Assembly: GCA_040219575.1 (NCBI GenBank)
Contig: JAVJSD010000090.1
Coordinates: 1-64,000, forward strand
DNA length: 64,000 bases
Origin: JAVJSD01 sp040219575
GTDB lineage: Bacteria > Planctomycetota > Planctomycetia > Pirellulales > Pirellulaceae
Direction: 5' to 3'
The notes beneath the pieces are model-generated. The model worked only from the letters and a program-made list of their open reading frames with translations. It did no database searches and was not told the DNA's origin. The translations under genes and the position numbers were made by a program. Of this stretch, positions 1 through 9,326 are shown in pieces. How positions within the stretch are numbered: the stretch's first letter is position 1; each line of letters opens with the position of its first letter.

Positions 1-125
1 CCACAGTTCACACCTTCGGCGTTCGTTTGGCGTCCGTACCAGATTTGCGTCATGCCGCTAAGATGGCGAGTCTGGCGGAATGGCGCAAGAGCAATTTTGG
101 AAAAACTTTAGGTTGCGGAAAACAA

Positions 126-226
126 GTTTAACGGCGAGCCGCAGAGGCGTCGGCGCGCGCTCGACGTCGACCTTTTTAGAAACGTTCCTGCAACGATCCG
201 CCGACGCCTGCGGCTTGCCGTTAAAC
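126..226. repeat. Palindromic element with ~27-nt terminal inverted repeats, copy 1
   Basis: The left arm (126-155) starts gtttaacggcgagccgcag and the right arm (200-226) ends cggcttgccgttaaac. They are near-perfect reverse complements around a ~44-nt core. A related copy lies at 39056-39160. It sits immediately upstream of the MNIO gene. No ORF with coding character is seen in 1-302, so no precursor-peptide gene is visible in the available upstream sequence. Confidence 0.7.
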
Positions 227-302
227 GAATCGATGGCGTTTTGCACTACAATGAGAGGACCGTCGCCGCCCTCGATCCACACGTCCACCTTCGCTGCCGC
301 TC

Positions 303-1256
303 ATGCCCACGCCACGCCTCGGACACGCGAATCTCGGCCTGGGGGTCGGCCTGCGCAGCGTCCACTACGGGCACATCCTGCAAAACAACCCGGCCGTCGA
401 TTGGTTCGAAATCATCTCGGAGAACTACCTCGATTCGCAAGGCCGGCCGCGGTACGTGTTGCAGCAGGTGGCCGAGCGTTATCCGATCGTGATGCACGGC
501 GTGTCGCTTTCGATCGGCAGCACCGATCCGCTCGATCTCGACTACCTGCGGCGGCTGAAGCAACTTGGCGACGCCGTCGATGCGCGGTGGATCTCCGATC
601 ACATCTGCTGGACCGGCGTGGCGGGCCGCAACACGCACGATCTACTGCCGATTCCCTTCAATGAATCGTCGTTGGCCCACGTGGTCGACCGCGTCCGCAC
701 CGTGCAGGACGTGCTGGAGCGGCCGCTGGTTCTGGAGAACCCCAGCTCCTACATCACCTTCGCCGACTCCACGATGAGCGAATGGGAGTTCGTCGCCCGA
801 CTGGCCGAGCAAGCCGACTGCGGCCTGCTGCTGGACGTGAACAACGTGTATGTCTCCAGCGTGAATCACGACTTCGATCCGGTGCAGTATCTTGAAGCCA
901 TGCCGGCCGAGCGCATCGTGCAGTTTCACCTCGCCGGACACACCAACCTGGGGACGCACTGCATCGACACCCACGACGGCCGTGTGATCGACGAGGTGTG
1001 GCGGCTGTATCGTCTCGCGCATCGCCTCACCGGCGGCGCCTCGACGTTGCTCGAATGGGACGCCAAGATTCCGCCTTTCCCGGAAGTACACGCCGAGGTG
1101 CTCAAGGCGCGGCGATACTTCGGTGAACACCTCGAATCCGCGAGCGATCACGGCCAGAGCGATCACATCCAGAACGTCGAAACCGAACCGACCTCGCTCG
1201 ACGCATCGCAGGCGGTTCCCCATCCGCTGCATCTCGTATCGCGGGAAGTGCAATAG
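303..1256 (+). CDS. MNIO family protein (DUF692, multinuclear non-heme iron-dependent oxygenase)
   Basis: The 317-residue protein is a TIM-barrel MNIO (DUF692) of the MbnB/TglH/BufB superfamily. These enzymes use two or three iron ions to modify cysteine, or other residues, in ribosomal peptides. Likely metal ligands are visible in family order: H65 (MHGVS), H100 (SDHICW), E145 (ENPSSY), N180/N181 (DVNNVY), H209 and H213 (FHLAGH), D222/H224 (DTHD) and E251 (LEWD). The start ATG has no strong Shine-Dalgarno, but the barrel begins within about ten residues. The gene is followed after 5 bp by a DUF2063 gene, the usual partner that binds the substrate leader. No small Cys-rich precursor (BufA-like) lies between or directly before them, so the substrate is unknown; it could be encoded upstream of the window or elsewhere. 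Confidence 0.9.
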   Translation: MPTPRLGHANLGLGVGLRSVHYGHILQNNPAVDWFEIISENYLDSQGRPRYVLQQVAERYPIVMHGVSLSIGSTDPLDLDYLRRLKQLGDAVDARWISDHICWTGVAGRNTHDLLPIPFNESSLAHVVDRVRTVQDVLERPLVLENPSSYITFADSTMSEWEFVARLAEQADCGLLLDVNNVYVSSVNHDFDPVQYLEAMPAERIVQFHLAGHTNLGTHCIDTHDGRVIDEVWRLYRLAHRLTGGASTLLEWDAKIPPFPEVHAEVLKARRYFGEHLESASDHGQSDHIQNVETEPTSLDASQAVPHPLHLVSREVQ

Positions 1257-1261
1257 CGGCC

Positions 1262-2149
1262 ATGAGCGATCGAAAACTTCGTGAACTTCAAAACTGGCTG
1301 CAGGCCGTCATCACGCATCCCGGCGGGGTGAAGGCCGGCCTGCTATCAGACGAGGCGCGGCAGGCCGTGCCTGTATCGCTCGAGCAGTTGGAGTCGGTCG
1401 TCGAGCGGAGCCTCGCTTGCACCAGCGTCGAGCGATTGAGCGTCTACGCCGGCGCATACTACGCCCGCCTGTTGTCGTGCCTGCGTGACTCCTTCCCCAC
1501 GCTGGTCATCGCCTTGGACGAGGATCTCTTCGACCGCTTCGCCTTCGGCTACCTCCAGCGCTACCCCTCGCGAAGCTACACGCTCGGGCGCCTGGCCGAC
1601 CGTTTCTTAGCGTATCTGGAGGAAACGCGGCCCACGTCGATCGACGACGGTTCGCGCGACGACCTCGAATTCGCTCGCTGGCAGCAGTTCGTGATCGACC
1701 TGGCGCGGTTGGAGTGGACCATCGACCAGGTGTTCGACGGACCGGGCAATGAAAGCGATCCGCCGCTCTCAGCCCAAGCGATGTCAAACCTCTCGCCGGA
1801 GGCGTGGCAGCAGGCGCGTCTTCAGACGGCGCCCTGCCTGCGGCTGCTCTCCTTCCGTTTTCCAGTGAACGACTACTTCACGGCGGTGCGCGAGGGCGAA
1901 CATCCACCGCGCCCCGAGCCGGAGGAGACCTTCCTGGCGCTCACGCGCCGCGACTACATCGTGCGCCGCCATCCACTGTCGCGGCCCCAGTTTGTATTGC
2001 TCGACGCGCTCGCCGAGAGACGAACCATAGGCGAATCCATCGCGTTGGCCGCCCACGAGTGCGACGATCTCGAGCGCCTGGCGGCCGATCTGCAAAGCTG
2101 GTTCGCGAACTGGACCGCCGCCGGTTTCTTTCAGCGCATTACAAGTTGA
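1262..2149 (+). CDS. DUF2063 (BufC/HvfC-like) partner protein of the MNIO
   Basis: The 295-residue protein has an N-terminal DUF2063 domain (about residues 6-100, LRELQNWLQAVITHP onward), annotated elsewhere as a putative DNA-binding domain. In MNIO systems it is now viewed as a RiPP-recognition/partner domain. The C-terminal two thirds is the winged-helix-like region typical of HvfC/BufC. The start lies 5 bp after the DUF692 stop, indicating translational coupling. The pair is the canonical BufB-BufC/MbnB-MbnC-type arrangement. The protein likely binds the peptide leader and activates or positions the MNIO; that role is inferred from the family. It has no signal peptide and should be cytoplasmic. 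Confidence 0.85.
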   Translation: MSDRKLRELQNWLQAVITHPGGVKAGLLSDEARQAVPVSLEQLESVVERSLACTSVERLSVYAGAYYARLLSCLRDSFPTLVIALDEDLFDRFAFGYLQRYPSRSYTLGRLADRFLAYLEETRPTSIDDGSRDDLEFARWQQFVIDLARLEWTIDQVFDGPGNESDPPLSAQAMSNLSPEAWQQARLQTAPCLRLLSFRFPVNDYFTAVREGEHPPRPEPEETFLALTRRDYIVRRHPLSRPQFVLLDALAERRTIGESIALAAHECDDLERLAADLQSWFANWTAAGFFQRITS

Positions 2150-2166
2150 CGAGCGACGAGGAAGGC

Positions 2167-3225
2167 TTATTTCTTCCGGGCCGCGTCGGCGATCTTTTCG
2201 CCGATGAGCATGATCTTGTGGTCGCGGAGCCGCTTTTCGTTGAGCCAGTAGGGACTGGTGATCTCTTTGAAGGCGTAGATGGCGGCCTGAATCCCTTCGG
2301 CCCAGGCGACCGTCACCAGCTTGATGTCGCCGTGCACGTCGCCCACCGCGAAGATGCCTCGGCGGCTGGTCTCGAAGTAGGGATCGATGGCGATGCTGCC
2401 GTCCTCGTTCAGCCGCAGGTTGAGCCGCTGAAACGTCTCCTTCGCCGACAGGAAACCGATCTGCACGATCGCCAGATCGACCAGAATTTTCTCGTCCCCC
2501 GTGAGCGTCAACTCCAACTGGTCGCCCGCGAACTGGGCGGCGGTGATCTCTGTGTGTGTGCGAACCTTGCCGCCCGATTGCGTGACCCGCGCCAGCGAGT
2601 CCGCCTTGCCGGCCGGCTCGCCGCGAACCAGCACTTCGACCTCGCCTTTTCGCTCCAGCACCATCACCGCCGCATCGAGCGCCGAATCGCCGCCGCCGAC
2701 GACCGCCACGCGATGGTCCGAGTAGTCGCCGATCTTGGGCATCTTGTAGTGAACCTTCTTGGAGCCCAGCGCCTCGAGCACGGGCAACTTCCGCGGGTAG
2801 TGCAACAAGCCCACCGCGATAATCACCTTGCGGCACAAGTAGCTGGAGTGCGTTGTCACCACACGCCGCAGCTTGTCCTCCTTTTCCACCTCGTCGGTGT
2901 CCTCGATCTCGCGCAATTCCTCGTTGAAGCGGAATTGCACCAGGGCCTCGACCGCCTGGCGATAGGTCCGCTGCGACAACTCCTCGCCGGTCACCCCGTC
3001 GGGAAAGCCGGGAATGTCCACAATCCGCTTGTCGGCGTACAGGAACTGCGGTTGTCCGCCGGCGGCGTCCTTCGCCTCGATCACCAACGTGGTCAGGCCG
3101 CGATGGGCGGTGGTCAGGCTGGCCGCCAGTCCCGCCGGACCGGCGCCGATGATCACCACGTCCCAATAGGGAAGATTGCCGAAGTCGATGTTCTCGTCGA
3201 GTTCTGTAACTTTGAAGTCGGACAT
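2167..3225 (-). CDS. Thioredoxin-reductase-like NAD(P)H:ferredoxin/flavodoxin oxidoreductase
   Basis: The 352-residue flavoprotein has an FAD-binding GAGPAGLAA motif (about 27-36), an NAD(P)H-binding GGGDSALDA motif (about 177-185) and a C-terminal FAD motif FAVGDVHG (about 293-300). The architecture matches low-Mr thioredoxin reductases, but the redox CxxC between the two nucleotide domains is absent; C131 is the only nearby cysteine. That places it with TrxR-like ferredoxin-NADP reductases (YumC type) or YpdA-like bacillithiol disulfide reductases rather than true TrxR. It is convergent with the DUF2063 gene (stops 17 bp apart). The exact electron acceptor cannot be read from sequence. Confidence 0.85.
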   Translation of the reverse strand: MSDFKVTELDENIDFGNLPYWDVVIIGAGPAGLAASLTTAHRGLTTLVIEAKDAAGGQPQFLYADKRIVDIPGFPDGVTGEELSQRTYRQAVEALVQFRFNEELREIEDTDEVEKEDKLRRVVTTHSSYLCRKVIIAVGLLHYPRKLPVLEALGSKKVHYKMPKIGDYSDHRVAVVGGGDSALDAAVMVLERKGEVEVLVRGEPAGKADSLARVTQSGGKVRTHTEITAAQFAGDQLELTLTGDEKILVDLAIVQIGFLSAKETFQRLNLRLNEDGSIAIDPYFETSRRGIFAVGDVHGDIKLVTVAWAEGIQAAIYAFKEITSPYWLNEKRLRDHKIMLIGEKIADAARKK

Positions 3226-3227
3226 GG

Positions 3228-3425
3228 GTGGTGAGTGGTGAGTGGTAAGTGGTGAGTGGTCGTTTCGGCAGTCAATGGCACTCCAAGCCGACGACTTGTC
3301 GTCGTGGTTTGGTGAGTAGGTGAGTAGGTGGCGTGAAGCAGTGCGTCAACCGACTTTCGACTTTCGGCGCTCCGCTTTGCCTTGGTCATTAGTCATTAGT
3401 CATTAGTCATTGGTCATTGGTCATT
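3228..3425. repeat. Heptanucleotide repeat cluster (GTGAGTG and ATTAGTC types) plus CAAGCCGACGACTTGTCGTCG palindrome
   Basis: Within the 340-nt gap between the divergent reductase and MFS genes, three arrays are visible. A GTGAGTG-type array spans 3228-3260 and a GTGAGTAG stretch spans 3305-3330. A perfect ATTAGTC/ATTGGTC array occupies 3385-3424. A palindrome of the CAAGCCGACGACTTGTCGTCG family lies at 3283-3306. I see no gene here. Confidence 0.75.
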
Positions 3426-3566
3426 CGCGCCGAGCGCGGCGCTGGTCCGCCCCACTGCGCCGCCCTCTGCGCTTTCCCATCATACCGCCCACCGCCGCTG
3501 CCGGGCAGACAGCCTGGCGGCGCTCGACTACGATCGAGGAATCCCACCCCGCGCTTCCCGCCGAAA

Positions 3567-4922
3567 ATGCCCAGCACCACGCCACCCGCCGAGATCGCCA
3601 CCGCCGGAGATTCGCCGCTCGGAGATCCCGCGTCGGAGGCGCCGACGGCGATCGAGCTTGCTCAGCCGCGCAATCTGCTGGTGCTGGCCGGGCAGCAGAT
3701 CATGCTGCGGGTGGCCTGGATCTTCAAGACCGAGAGCGTCATCATGCCGGCGTTTCTCGACACCATCGCCGGCGCCGGCTGGATTCGCGGCTGCCTGCCG
3801 GTGCTCAACCGCATCGGCCAAAGCGTGCCGCCGATGCTGCTGTCGGATCGCTTGCGGGCCGCGCCGGTCAAATCGCGAGCCCTGCTGCTGACTTCGCTAT
3901 TGATGAGCGGTCCGTTCCTGCTGCTGGCGGGCGTCTGGTTTTCGCTCGACGACAAAAGGCAGCCGTGGCTGCCGTGGCTGTTTCTGCTGCTCTACTTCAT
4001 CTTCTTCTGCTTCACCGGTCTGAACCAACTTTCGTTCGGTACGGTGCAAGGAAAACTTGTGGCGGTGAAACGTCGTGGCCGCCTGCTGGCGCTTTCCGGC
4101 GTGATTGGGTCGTTCGCCGCCATCGGGGCCGTGTGGTTCCTGCTGCCGCGCCTGTTGGAGCGCGACTTCGCCAACGGATTCGGGTGGATCTTTCTGATCA
4201 CGGGCGTCGGGTTTTCGATCGCGGGCGCCGTGTGCCTGTTGCTGCGCGAACCGCCAGACGACGCCGCGGGGCTGCATCCTCGACCGCAACGCCCGCTACA
4301 CGGCGTGTGGCTGGTCGTCCGCCGCGATCGCTCGTTCCGAAGACTGGCCGTGGTGGCGATGCTGTTCATCACGGCGCAATTCCTGTTTCCGCACTATCAG
4401 AAGCTCGGCTACGTGCAACTCGAGGCGGGTGGTTTCGACCTGATGGTGTGGGTGGTGGCGCAGAACGCCGGCGCGGGCGTCTTCAGCCTGCTGGCCGGCG
4501 CCATCGCCGATCGCTTCGGAAATCGTCTGGCGATCCGCATGCTGGTGTTCGTCTCGGCGCTGACGCCGCTGTTGGCGCTGGCGGTGAGTCACGCACCGCA
4601 GGCCGTCGGCCGCTCGACGTTCTGGCTGACGTTCTTTCTGTTGGGGTTGATTCCGGTGACGCTCAAGGCGCTCGTGAACTACGCGCTGGAGATTGCGCCG
4701 CACGACGATCACCCGCGTTACGTGAGCACGCTCAGCCTGTGCCTGGCCGTGCCGTTCGTGTTTTCCCCGCTGGCCGGACTGGCCGTCGACCTGGCCGGCT
4801 TCACCCCGGTGCTGCTGACCGTCGCCACGCTCGTCGCCGCCGGCGGCCTGCTCACCTTCCGCATGAGCGAACCCCGCCACGGGTCCGACGCCGGCGAGCC
4901 CACAGGCGTCAGCCGAGGGTGA
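3567..4922 (+). CDS. MFS-type membrane transporter
   Basis: The 451-residue protein has about 11-12 hydrophobic segments, starting near residue 25 (LVLAGQQIMLRVAWIFK) and ending in a short polar tail. It resembles multi-pass major facilitator superfamily permeases. I chose the ATG at 3567 because upstream in-frame codons (to 3417) are Pro/Arg-rich, repeat-derived and unlike the rest. The central cytoplasmic loop and the second half (GAGVFSLLAGAIADRFGNR) carry the MFS-A-like Gly/Asp/Arg signature between TM helices. It is a singleton with no operon partner, so substrate cannot be inferred. Confidence 0.75.
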   Translation: MPSTTPPAEIATAGDSPLGDPASEAPTAIELAQPRNLLVLAGQQIMLRVAWIFKTESVIMPAFLDTIAGAGWIRGCLPVLNRIGQSVPPMLLSDRLRAAPVKSRALLLTSLLMSGPFLLLAGVWFSLDDKRQPWLPWLFLLLYFIFFCFTGLNQLSFGTVQGKLVAVKRRGRLLALSGVIGSFAAIGAVWFLLPRLLERDFANGFGWIFLITGVGFSIAGAVCLLLREPPDDAAGLHPRPQRPLHGVWLVVRRDRSFRRLAVVAMLFITAQFLFPHYQKLGYVQLEAGGFDLMVWVVAQNAGAGVFSLLAGAIADRFGNRLAIRMLVFVSALTPLLALAVSHAPQAVGRSTFWLTFFLLGLIPVTLKALVNYALEIAPHDDHPRYVSTLSLCLAVPFVFSPLAGLAVDLAGFTPVLLTVATLVAAGGLLTFRMSEPRHGSDAGEPTGVSRG

Positions 4923-5270
4923 TGTCGTATTATTCTTCACGACTCTGCCACGTTCGACGGAATGCGAGACGATTGCAGGAGTTGGAACCGCATTGCGGCG
5001 CACCCACGCTGCAACAGTCTGGCGATCAGCGCTTTGGCGTCCGGTTCCGGCAAGGCCGGTGGCAGCGAAGAGAAGTAGCATGGCCGCCCCCGATAACCGT
5101 AGGGAATGCCGCACCGCCTGTGGTATTCTAGAGCGTACGCTTGGGCTCCCCCTTCAACAATCATCGGCCTCGCGTCATCAAGCCGGGGCTCCAGCCGATG
5201 TGAGTATCGATTGCCGATTGCTCAGTTTTGATTGTTGATTGCTGAAGTAATGTGTTTGGAGGTCGGAAAG
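4923..5270. other. Intergenic region without a supported gene
   Basis: About 350 nt between the MFS gene and the protease gene. Short ORFs here have no recognisable features. A 7-nt-unit stretch (ttgattg repeated) lies at 5226-5243 next to the protease Shine-Dalgarno. The phrase tagcatggccgcc at about 5077 recurs near 61986. No promoter can be called with confidence. Confidence 0.5.
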
Positions 5271-8200
5271 ATGAGGCGAGATGTGAGGAAGTTCAGACTA
5301 CAAGCGGCGGTGGCGTTCGCTCTCTGCCCGCTGCTGCTCTCGGCCGCCGGCGCCGGTGAGGATCGGCCGACCTCCGAATTCCCCACCCAGGGTCTTCTGC
5401 CCAAAGAGGAAATCGGCGCCCTGCGGCTGCTGGAGAAGCATCCCGAATTCGACGGCCGGGGCGTGGTGGTGGCGGTATTCGATACGGGCGTCGATCCCGG
5501 CGCGGCGGGACTGGCGACCACCAGCGACGGTCGGCCGAAAATCATCGACCTGATCGACGCCACCGGCAGCGGCGACGTCGACATGCGGCACACCGTCGAA
5601 GTCGAACAGGAGAAGAACGCCGTCGAAGGACTGACGGGCCGCATGCTCCAACTCGACCCGCGCTGGCTGAAGACCGACCGCACCGTTCGCCTCGGCATCA
5701 AGCACGCCTTCGACTTCTTTCCCGGATTTCTGCAAGCGCGTATGAAGCGTGAGCGGCGGGAGGAATTCGACCGCGCGCAGCGCGAAACAGAATTGGCGCT
5801 GCGGCGGCGGATCGCGGCTTGGGACGAGGAGCACGAGAAGCCTTCGCAGGAAGAGCGCGCGTTCCGCAAGGAGCTCGACGTGCGTCTGAAGCAACTTCTA
5901 GCCGCGGGCGAACAGGCGGAGGATCCCGGCCCGGTGTACGACTGCCTCGTCTATCGCGACGGCGACGCCTGGCTGGCGGTCGTCGACACCGACGAAGACG
6001 GCGATCTGACCGACGAGAAAACGCTCGCCGACTTTCATCGCGAGCGGGAGTACGCCACCTTCGGCGGCGGGGCGGAGATGAATTTCGGCGTGAATATCTA
6101 CGACGACGGCGACACGCTCTCCATCGTCGCCGACAGCGGCGCCCACGCCACGCACGTGGCGGGCATCATCGCCGGTCATTTTCCCGAACAACCGCAGCGC
6201 AACGGCATCGCGCCGGGCGCGCAGATCGTCTCAATCAAAATCGGCGACGGCCGGATGGGAAGCATGGAGTCGGGAACCGCCCTGGTGCGCGGCTTGACCG
6301 CCGCCGTCGAAAGCGGCTGCGACCTGATCAACATGAGCTACGGCGAATCGACCACACTCGCCAATCGCGGGCGAATTCTCGATCTGATCACCGAGGCCGT
6401 CGACGAGCACGGCGTGATGTTCGTGGCCGCGGCGGGAAACAACGGCCCCGGCCTGGGAACCATCATCGCACCGGGCGGCGTGACCGAAGCGGTAATGGGG
6501 GTGGGCGCGTACATCTCGCCGGCCATGATGCAGGTCGAGTACACGCTCCGCGGCGAGTTGCCGGAAATGCCGTTCAGTTGGTCGTCGCGCGGTCCGGCCG
6601 CCGACGGGGCTTTCGGCGTCGACGTGTTCGCCCCCGGCGCCGCCATCGCTTCCGTGCCCAATTGGACGCTCAATCGCAGCATGCAGATGAACGGCACCTC
6701 GATGGCCTCGCCCAACGCCTGCGGCGCCTCCGCGCTGCTGCTCTCGGCGCTGAAAGCCGAGAAGAAACCGTATACGCCCTACTCGGTTCGTCGGGCCTTG
6801 CAGAACACCGCCCGACCGATCGACGACGCCGACGCACTCACGCAAGGGGCGGGACTGATTCAGGTCGATGCGGCCCTGGCGTATCTGCTGGAGCACGCCG
6901 AGCACCAGTCGCCCACATTCCTGCGCTACGACGTCAGTGTTCGCGGCGGGGAAACGACGCGCGGCGTTCTGCTTCGCGAACCGCACCAACTGTGCGAGTC
7001 GACGCAGCACTCCGTCCGCATTCGGCCGGTTTTTCACGACGACGCGCCGGCGGCCGAGAAGCTCGCCTTCGAACGGCGGATCACGCTCGAGGCCACGCAG
7101 CCCTGGGTCCGCGTCGGGCGGCATCTGTTGTTGACCAGCATGGGGCGGTCGTTCGAAGTGGAGGTCGATCCGACGCAGCTCGAACCGGGAGTCCACCTTG
7201 CCGAGATCCACGGCGTCGACGCCGACCACCCCGAGGCCGGCCCGCTGTTCCACTTGCCGGTGGTGGTGGCGAAGACGGTTCCCGTCGAGAGCGCCGAGCC
7301 GAACGTGTATCGCGAGTCGGCTCACTTTCAACCGGGGCAGGTGTTGCGAAGGTTTCTCGAAGTGCCGCTGGGCGCCACCTGGGCCGAGGTGCGGTTGCAC
7401 GCGGCCGGCGGCGAGCGCGAGCGGGAGTTCGTGATCCACACCGATCAGCCGCAGACCGGCCAGGCGTTTGTCGACGGCGGTTCGCGGCAACAGGTGACGC
7501 TGGGCCGCGGCAGAGATGTGGTTCGCAACTTCGCCGTCCGCGACGGATGCTCGCTGGAGTTGTGCGTGGCGCAGTACTGGTCGAGCCTCGGCGAAACCGA
7601 GGTCGAGTTGGAACTGACGTACCATGGACTTGCGCCCGATCGGCAGTCGATCACCTTGTCACCTGGAGAAGCGGCGACGCCCGTCGAGGTCACGGCCAGG
7701 CTGCAGAGGGCGACGCTGGCGCCCCAGGCCCGGCTGACGACGCTGCGTCAATCGCTGCGTCCGTCGTCGGCGACGATTCGCCCCTTGCTTTCCCCACGCG
7801 AAAAACTGCTCAGTGGAGAGATCGAATACGAACTCGTGCTGGAGTACCGCTTCCAGCAGCGCGAGCCGGGAAGCGTGACGCCTCGATTCCCGATGAACGA
7901 CGGGCTGTTCTACGACTCGCCGAGCGGCGAACAGCTGTGGATGCTGTTCGACGCCGGCAAACGATTGATCACGGTCGACGATTGGCGGCCCGACGCCGTG
8001 CGGCTCGGCAAGGGCGAGCACGTGCTGCGGCTGCAACTTCGCGACAGCAACCTGGCCCGACTGGAAGAGGCGAAGAACGCCATCCTGTGGCTCGACCGAT
8101 CGCTGAAGAGTCCGCTGTCGCTCACACTCTACACGAGCCGCGCCGACGCACTGGCGGGCCAACACGCTTTCTCGCGGCGCCAGCTGGAGCAGGGCGAGCA

Positions 8201-9062
8201 CGTTGAACTGTACGTCGCCGCGCCTCCGGCGGGGAGAATCCCGGAGGAAGCTCAGTGCGGCGACGTGTTGCTTGGCGCGGTCACCTTCGGCGAAGACGAC
8301 GCGTCCTCGTCCGGCGCGGGACGTCGTCCCGGCGGTTACGAACTCAGTTTCGCTGTCCCGCCGGTCACATCGAAGAACTCGATGCCGGACATCGCCAAGA
8401 CCGAGAAGGACTTCGAACAGGAGCAACTCCAGCTGCGCATCGAACAGATCAAGCGTCTCGATGAAAGTCAGGCGGAACTGTTCGAAAAACTCGCGCAGCA
8501 ACTGCTCGAGGAGCATCCCGGCAATCTCGACGTGCTGACGGCGCGGCTGCACCGGTTGGATCACGTGGCGCACCGGAAGACGCGACTGCCGGAAGTCGTG
8601 AAGGCGGCCGACGCCGTCCTCGCTCAGATCAATTCGACCCAGATCAATGCGACCCAGATCGATGCGAAGTCGGCGGCGCACAAGAAGATTCAGATCGATA
8701 CGTTATATCGAAAAGGCCGGGCGCTCGGTTATATGGAGTTGCCCGACGTCATCGACAAGCATCCGATCGAGGATCCCCAAGCCCACGACGAGGCCTTCGA
8801 GGCCAACTTCGCCGAACTGCAAAAGTTGGTCGACACCACGGGCGACGATTACTTCCTGCTGCATTTGCGGCGCGATCGCCGCAAGCAGCGCCACGGGCAG
8901 GCGCTCGAGTTGCTGAATCGCCACATTCCACGGTCGGCCCCTAACTACTGGCACTATAAGAAACGCCGCGACCTCTACGACGAACTCAACTGGCAGCATC
9001 TGCACGTTTGGGAAGCGGCTTGGCTGGTGCGGCGGTTTCCTCAGGAATACGCTCCGTTCTGA
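5271..9062 (+). CDS. TPPII-like giant subtilase (S8 serine peptidase, secreted)
   Basis: A secreted 1263-residue serine protease of the tripeptidyl-peptidase II group. The start ATG at 5271 is set by GGAGG at 5258-5262 with an 8-nt spacer. A signal peptide covers residues 1-28 (FALCPLLLSAAGAG). The catalytic triad is D71 (VFDTGVDPGA), H292 (GAHATHVAG) and S477 (NGTSMASPNA), with oxyanion N390 (AAGNNGPG). The roughly 220-residue insertion between Asp and His is characteristic of TPPII. The region after the catalytic domain (about 540-1260) matches the long beta-sandwich/helical TPPII C-terminus. Residues near 1119-1130 carry a tandem repeat (INSTQINATQID) encoded by a 15-nt unit at about 8624-8668. 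The start of a new transcription unit is likely. The family trims oligopeptides; here the role is probably extracytoplasmic peptide degradation. Confidence 0.88.
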   Translation: MRRDVRKFRLQAAVAFALCPLLLSAAGAGEDRPTSEFPTQGLLPKEEIGALRLLEKHPEFDGRGVVVAVFDTGVDPGAAGLATTSDGRPKIIDLIDATGSGDVDMRHTVEVEQEKNAVEGLTGRMLQLDPRWLKTDRTVRLGIKHAFDFFPGFLQARMKRERREEFDRAQRETELALRRRIAAWDEEHEKPSQEERAFRKELDVRLKQLLAAGEQAEDPGPVYDCLVYRDGDAWLAVVDTDEDGDLTDEKTLADFHREREYATFGGGAEMNFGVNIYDDGDTLSIVADSGAHATHVAGIIAGHFPEQPQRNGIAPGAQIVSIKIGDGRMGSMESGTALVRGLTAAVESGCDLINMSYGESTTLANRGRILDLITEAVDEHGVMFVAAAGNNGPGLGTIIAPGGVTEAVMGVGAYISPAMMQVEYTLRGELPEMPFSWSSRGPAADGAFGVDVFAPGAAIASVPNWTLNRSMQMNGTSMASPNACGASALLLSALKAEKKPYTPYSVRRALQNTARPIDDADALTQGAGLIQVDAALAYLLEHAEHQSPTFLRYDVSVRGGETTRGVLLREPHQLCESTQHSVRIRPVFHDDAPAAEKLAFERRITLEATQPWVRVGRHLLLTSMGRSFEVEVDPTQLEPGVHLAEIHGVDADHPEAGPLFHLPVVVAKTVPVESAEPNVYRESAHFQPGQVLRRFLEVPLGATWAEVRLHAAGGEREREFVIHTDQPQTGQAFVDGGSRQQVTLGRGRDVVRNFAVRDGCSLELCVAQYWSSLGETEVELELTYHGLAPDRQSITLSPGEAATPVEVTARLQRATLAPQARLTTLRQSLRPSSATIRPLLSPREKLLSGEIEYELVLEYRFQQREPGSVTPRFPMNDGLFYDSPSGEQLWMLFDAGKRLITVDDWRPDAVRLGKGEHVLRLQLRDSNLARLEEAKNAILWLDRSLKSPLSLTLYTSRADALAGQHAFSRRQLEQGEHVELYVAAPPAGRIPEEAQCGDVLLGAVTFGEDDASSSGAGRRPGGYELSFAVPPVTSKNSMPDIAKTEKDFEQEQLQLRIEQIKRLDESQAELFEKLAQQLLEEHPGNLDVLTARLHRLDHVAHRKTRLPEVVKAADAVLAQINSTQINATQIDAKSAAHKKIQIDTLYRKGRALGYMELPDVIDKHPIEDPQAHDEAFEANFAELQKLVDTTGDDYFLLHLRRDRRKQRHGQALELLNRHIPRSAPNYWHYKKRRDLYDELNWQHLHVWEAAWLVRRFPQEYAPF

Positions 9063-9075
9063 CGTTCCGACCGTC

Positions 9076-9140
9076 GTAGGGCAGCCTTCCAGGCTGCCAG
9101 AACCGGTTGGCAAGACCGGCAGGCAAGATGCCTGCCCTAC
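9076..9140. repeat. GTAGGGCAGCCTTCCAGGCTGCC palindromic repeat
   Basis: The outer inverted arms gtagggcag and ctgccctac enclose inner palindromes (gcagccttccaggctgc and the ccggttggcaagaccgg stem). Family members recur at 21071-21093 and 29397-29424. It sits 14 nt after the protease stop, where it could also end transcription. Confidence 0.65.
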
Positions 9141-9326
9141 TTCCGCTGTCTTGGGCGATATGGCGCAATATGCTCGCGCGGTGTGCGGCTCTGACCAACT
9201 CCGGCCGACGGCGTCCCCTTTCTGTGCGAGAGAAGCTGCTCGCAATTCCATTCATGCGATCGGCATTGCATGTGCAGTCCCGTCGTCGATTGTCTCAGTG
9301 AGCAACGTTCAACAAGGGAGAGAAGT

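Noticed and set aside
4937..5164. 75-residue minus-strand ORF in the gap before the protease
   Set aside because: No ribosome-binding site, no family features, and a sequence phrase shared with another intergenic region; not supported as a gene.
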